A DNA stretch of 64,000 nt. It comes from Ruegeria_C sp041537905. GTDB taxonomy: Bacteria; Pseudomonadota; Alphaproteobacteria; Rhodobacterales; Rhodobacteraceae. This document shows, one piece after another, positions 60,493 to 64,000 of this stretch. Each line of letters begins with the position of its first letter. Within the stretch, counting starts at the first letter, position 1. The stretch lies in the NCBI RefSeq assembly GCF_041537905.1, contig NZ_JBGRUO010000006.1, positions 62,001-126,000 on the forward strand, written 5' to 3'. The position numbers and the translations under genes are program-made. A model generated the notes under the pieces. That model worked only from the letters and a program-made list of their open reading frames with translations. It was not told the origin of the DNA and ran no database searches.

Positions 60493-63434
60493 CCCAAGGC
60501 AACAGGCTGAGCGGCGGCCAGATCGACCGCAATACGACCCTGAATTTCAAGTTCGACAACCGCAGCTATAGCGCCCATCCCGGCGATACGCTGGCCTCGG
60601 CCCTGCTGGCCAACAACGTGCGGCTGATCGGGCGGTCGTTCAAATATCACCGCCCGCGCGGGTTGCTGACGGCTGGCTCCGAGGAACCCAACGGGATCGT
60701 TGAACTACGCTCGGGCAACCGCCAGGAACCCAACACCCGCGCCACCACGATCGAGATGTTTGACGGGCTTGAGGCACGGTCGCAGAACCGCTGGCCCAGC
60801 CTGAAATTCGATGCTCTGGCGATCAACGACCGGTTCTCGAATTTTCTGACGGCGGGCTTCTACTACAAGACGTTCATGTGGCCCGCGGCGTTCTGGGAAA
60901 AGCTCTATGAGCCGATGATCCGCCGTGCCGCCGGGCTGGGGTCTCTGTCGATGCAGGAGGACCCCGACGAATATGACAAGGGCTTTCGCCATTGCGACCT
61001 GCTGATCATCGGGGCCGGTCCCGCCGGCCTGATGGCGGCGCTGACTGCGGGGCGTGCCGGGGCGGATGTCATTCTGGCGGATGAGGATTTTGCGCTTGGC
61101 GGGCGGCTGAACAGCGAGAGCTTTGCCCTGAACGACAGCGCTGCCAGCGATTGGGCGGCACAGGCCGTGGCTGAGCTGTCGTCGCTGCCCAATGTACGCC
61201 TGATGGCACGCACAACGGTGATCGGCGCCTTCGATCACGGCATCTATGGCGCGGTCGAGCGGACCGGCGATCATCTGGCCAGCCTGCCCGCAGGCAAGCC
61301 ACGGCAGATCCTCTGGCGTATCTATACCAAACGCAGCTTGCTCTGCGCGGGCGCAACTGAACGCCCGATCGCGTTCGAGAATAACGACCGGCCCGGCATC
61401 ATGCTGGCCAGCGCCCTGCGGACCTATGCCAACCGGTTTGCCACCACGGCGGCGCAGCGGGTGGCGGTCTTTACCAATAATGATGACGGGCACCGCACCG
61501 CCGCCGATCTGTACGCCAAAGGCGTCAAGATCTCCGCCGTGATCGATGTGCGCCCGGATGCGCCGATCAATCACGACTATGAAGTCCTGCGCGGCGCGCA
61601 GGTCGCCGACACCAAGGGGCGTCTGGGCCTGAGCTTTGTCGAGGTTGCCCTGGCCGACGGGTCGACCCGGACCCTGGAATGCGGCGCGCTGGGTGTGTCG
61701 GGCGGCTGGAACCCGAATGTGCATCTGACCTGCCATCAGCGCGGACGCCCGGTCTGGAACGGCGATCTGGCCGCCTTTGTCCCCGGCGCTGATCTGCCAC
61801 CAGGTCTATCGGTTGCAGGCGCGGCCAACGGCGCATTCTCTACCCATGATGCGCTCCGCTCCGGTGCCGAAGGCGCGATGACGGCGCTGGATCTGAAAGG
61901 CCCCCTGCCCGATCTGCCCGCTGCCGAGGATGCACCCGCATCACAAACACCGTTCTGGTATGTGCAGGGCTGTTCCCGCGCCTGGCTTGATCAGCAAAAC
62001 GACGTGACAGTCAAGGATGTGAAGCTTAGCCATCAGGAAGGCTTCCGCTCGGTCGAGCATCTCAAGCGCTATACCACGCTGGGCATGGCCACCGATCAGG
62101 GCAAGACCTCGAACATGGGCGGGCTGGCGATCATGGCCGAGCTTGCGGGCAAGTCCATTCCCGAAACCGGCACCACCATTTTCCGCCCGCCCTATACCCC
62201 CGTCCCGATTGCCACTTTCGCGGGCCGGATGAAGGGTAAGGAGTTCCACCCGACCCGCCTGACACCTTCGCATTACTGGGCCAAGGAGCGCGGCGCTGTG
62301 TTTGTCGAGGCTGGCAACTGGCTGCGTGCGCAGTGGTTCCCGCTGCCGGGGGAAACCCATTGGCGGGAGTCAGTGGATCGCGAAGTGCGCCAGACCCGCG
62401 CCTCGGTCGGGGTGTGCGACTGTACCACTCTGGGCAAGATCGACGTGCAGGGCGGTGATGCGGCAGCCTTCCTGAACCGAGTCTATTGCAACGGCTTTGC
62501 CAAACTGGCCATCGGAAAAACCCGCTATGGTCTGATGCTGCGCGAAGACGGGATTGCCATGGATGACGGCACCGCAGCGCGTCTGGCCGAGGATCACTTC
62601 GTCGTCACAACCACCACGGCCAACGCCGTAAGTGTCTATCGCCACATGGAATTTGTCCGGCAATGCCTGTTCCCGGACATGGATGTGCAACTGATCTCCA
62701 CTACCGAGGCCTGGGCGCAATATGCCGTCGCCGGACCCAACGCACGCAAGCTGCTGCAAAAGATCGTCGATCCGGAGTTCGACATCTCGAACGAAGGTTT
62801 CCCCTTTATGGCGTGCGGCAACATCACCGTCTGCGGCGGGTTGCGGGCGCGTCTGTTCCGAATTTCCTTCTCGGGCGAGCTGGCCTTTGAAATCGCCGTG
62901 CCGTCCCGCTATGGCGATGCGCTGATGCGGCGTCTGATGACCGAGGGCGCGGAGTTTGACGTGGTGCCTTATGGCACCGAGGCTCTGGGTGTCATGCGGA
63001 TCGAAAAGGGTCACGCGGCGGGCAACGAGCTGAACGGAACGACAACGGCGCTGAACCTCGGCATGGGCCGGATGGTGTCCAAGAAGAAGGACAGCATCGG
63101 CTCGACCTTGTCCGAACGCGAAGGGCTGAACGAACCGGATGCGCTGATGATGGTCGGTATCAAGCCGGTAAGCCAAGGCGACAAGATCACCGCTGGTGGG
63201 CATCTGATGGATGCTACTGGCCCGGTCGATGCGGCCCATGATCAGGGCTATGTCACCTCGGCCGCCTTCTCGCCCGCGCTGGAGTGTCATATCGGCCTGG
63301 GGTTCCTGAAAAACGGCGGCGCACGCATGGGCGAGAAGATGCGCCTTGTGTCGCCCGTGACCGACCTGACCGTGGAGGTCGAAATCGTCTCGGCCCATTT
63401 CGTCGACCCAGAGGGAGAACGGCTTCGTGCATGA
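60489..63434 (+). CDS. soxA: Sarcosine oxidase subunit alpha
   Basis: A 981-residue subunit: an N-terminal ferredoxin-like beta-grasp segment (about 15-95), an NAD/FAD Rossmann domain (IIGAGPAGLMAALTAGR near 175), and a C-terminal GcvT-like folate-binding domain (about 600-970, with GVCDCTTLGKIDVQGGDAA and EALGVMRIEKGHAAGNELNG). It transfers the methyl-derived carbon to tetrahydrofolate, making 5,10-methylene-THF. Overlaps both soxD and soxG. Confidence 0.96.
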   Translation: MTQGNRLSGGQIDRNTTLNFKFDNRSYSAHPGDTLASALLANNVRLIGRSFKYHRPRGLLTAGSEEPNGIVELRSGNRQEPNTRATTIEMFDGLEARSQNRWPSLKFDALAINDRFSNFLTAGFYYKTFMWPAAFWEKLYEPMIRRAAGLGSLSMQEDPDEYDKGFRHCDLLIIGAGPAGLMAALTAGRAGADVILADEDFALGGRLNSESFALNDSAASDWAAQAVAELSSLPNVRLMARTTVIGAFDHGIYGAVERTGDHLASLPAGKPRQILWRIYTKRSLLCAGATERPIAFENNDRPGIMLASALRTYANRFATTAAQRVAVFTNNDDGHRTAADLYAKGVKISAVIDVRPDAPINHDYEVLRGAQVADTKGRLGLSFVEVALADGSTRTLECGALGVSGGWNPNVHLTCHQRGRPVWNGDLAAFVPGADLPPGLSVAGAANGAFSTHDALRSGAEGAMTALDLKGPLPDLPAAEDAPASQTPFWYVQGCSRAWLDQQNDVTVKDVKLSHQEGFRSVEHLKRYTTLGMATDQGKTSNMGGLAIMAELAGKSIPETGTTIFRPPYTPVPIATFAGRMKGKEFHPTRLTPSHYWAKERGAVFVEAGNWLRAQWFPLPGETHWRESVDREVRQTRASVGVCDCTTLGKIDVQGGDAAAFLNRVYCNGFAKLAIGKTRYGLMLREDGIAMDDGTAARLAEDHFVVTTTTANAVSVYRHMEFVRQCLFPDMDVQLISTTEAWAQYAVAGPNARKLLQKIVDPEFDISNEGFPFMACGNITVCGGLRARLFRISFSGELAFEIAVPSRYGDALMRRLMTEGAEFDVVPYGTEALGVMRIEKGHAAGNELNGTTTALNLGMGRMVSKKKDSIGSTLSEREGLNEPDALMMVGIKPVSQGDKITAGGHLMDATGPVDAAHDQGYVTSAAFSPALECHIGLGFLKNGGARMGEKMRLVSPVTDLTVEVEIVSAHFVDPEGERLRA

Positions 63435-63987
63435 TCTGGTAGCAATCACCGCCCTGGGCGGATCAGAGCCCCGCGTCGATACGGCAGGCACAGTCACCTG
63501 CAGCGAAGTGCCCGGCGTGGCACTGGCCTCCGTCGCGGCGCGGCTGGGGCAGGAAAAGAAGGCGGCAAAAGCGCTGGCCAAGCTGACCGGCGCCCCTGCC
63601 CCCGGTATCGGACGGTTCGAGGGTACGCCTGTCATGGCTTTCTGGACCGGGCCGGATCAGTGGATGACCGAGGCACCATTCGAAAGCCACGAAGATCTGG
63701 CAGAGCAGGCAAAGGCAGCGCTCGGCGATACGGCCTCGGTTTCGGAACAAACCGACGCCTGGGCGCGGTTCGATCTGAGCGGTGCGGATGTTCTTGCAGT
63801 GCTGGAATTGCTCTGCCCGCTGGACACACGCAAGATGGCCGAAGGTGAGGCCGCGCGCGCGTCGATCCATCATCTTGGGTGTTTCGTCCTGTGTCGAACG
63901 CCCGAGTTGTTCAGCATTTATGGCCCACGCTCTTCGGCCGGGTCGCTACATCATGCCATCGTGGCGGCGATGAAATCCGCGCTCTAA
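63427..63987 (+). CDS. soxG: Sarcosine oxidase subunit gamma
   Basis: A 186-residue SoxG: it overlaps soxA by eight bases and has the family-typical GPDQWMTEAPF and DLSGADVLAVLELLCPLD segments. It is the smallest regulatory subunit with a folate-domain-like fold; its exact task is unclear. The operon appears complete as soxBDAG; genes for C1-tetrahydrofolate handling that often follow (folD, purU) would be outside the window. Confidence 0.94.
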   Translation: MHDLVAITALGGSEPRVDTAGTVTCSEVPGVALASVAARLGQEKKAAKALAKLTGAPAPGIGRFEGTPVMAFWTGPDQWMTEAPFESHEDLAEQAKAALGDTASVSEQTDAWARFDLSGADVLAVLELLCPLDTRKMAEGEAARASIHHLGCFVLCRTPELFSIYGPRSSAGSLHHAIVAAMKSAL

Positions 63988-64000
63988 GGCGCTGATCAGA

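Noticed and set aside
62370..63635. 421-codon reverse frame opposite soxA/soxG
   Set aside because: Antisense to well-recognised sox genes; no domain.
1..64000. tRNA, rRNA, CRISPR arrays, insertion sequences, prophage or integrase genes
   Set aside because: None seen on reading both strands; no regularly spaced repeats, transposase motifs or cloverleaf sequences were recognised.

Overview
The window reads as chromosomal DNA of an alphaproteobacterium, most likely a Rhodobacteraceae (roseobacter/Paracoccus-type) species. This rests on high GC and dense, overlapping genes; a norCBQ set with an Nnr-type box; an frcBCAK fructose importer with an frcR-like ROK regulator; an FDH cluster with the DUF3305/DUF3306 pair; and a complete bhcRABCD locus. 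I see no rRNA, tRNA, insertion sequence, integrase or CRISPR array. Genus and species cannot be named from what I see.

Layout. (1) 1-2564: norCBQ, nitric oxide reductase, cut by the left edge. (2) 2889-4691: flavin monooxygenase-like gene with a structured leader. (3) 4757-9713: frcR and frcBCAK (fructose/mannose/ribose-type ABC uptake plus a kinase). (4) 10114-15543: an operon of unknown function: a short low-complexity protein, a 1192-residue Asp-box propeller/HYDIN-repeat protein with a cysteine-rich insert, a small membrane protein and an MFS transporter. (5) 15601-18721: a GST and a polar amino-acid ABC importer. (6) 18787-37146: a formate dehydrogenase region. It holds a response regulator lacking GAFTGA, a 41-residue membrane protein, a WD40-cytochrome c fusion, FDH gamma/beta/alpha, a Tat mini-protein, a TorD-like chaperone, DUF3306, DUF3305, a polyferredoxin, a cytochrome c with a solute-binding-like N-terminus, a biotin/lipoate ligase-like protein, a tungstate transporter (tupBCA) and a sensor kinase. 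(7) 37269-58745: purine catabolism (xdhABC, guaD, two NCS2 permeases, ureidoglycine aminohydrolase, allA, puuE-uraD fusion, uraH, puuD) enclosing the beta-hydroxyaspartate cycle (bhcRABCD) and bracketed by two paralogous LysR regulators. (8) 58941-63987: heterotetrameric sarcosine oxidase soxBDAG, whose delta subunit lacks the usual zinc cysteines.

How the parts fit. Guanine goes to xanthine (GuaD), urate (XDH), 5-hydroxyisourate (PuuD), OHCU (UraH), allantoin (UraD domain), allantoate (PuuE domain), then ureidoglycine/ureidoglycolate and glyoxylate (AllE-like, AllA). Glyoxylate is the substrate of BhcA and BhcC, and BhcB/BhcD regenerate aspartate, so purine carbon can enter central metabolism as oxaloacetate without loss of CO2. 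Sarcosine oxidase yields glycine (also a cycle intermediate) and a C1 unit; C1 oxidation ends at formate, the FDH substrate. The window is therefore rich in disposal routes for methylated amines, purines and C1/C2 units. Allantoate hydrolysis is the one purine step I cannot find.

The most interesting points are the physical joining of purine breakdown to the beta-hydroxyaspartate cycle, the split two-component system (GAFTGA-less regulator plus distant kinase) around a probable tungsten FDH, the Asp-box/HYDIN operon, the SoxD without zinc cysteines, and many clean palindromes and intercistronic hairpins at regulatory positions.
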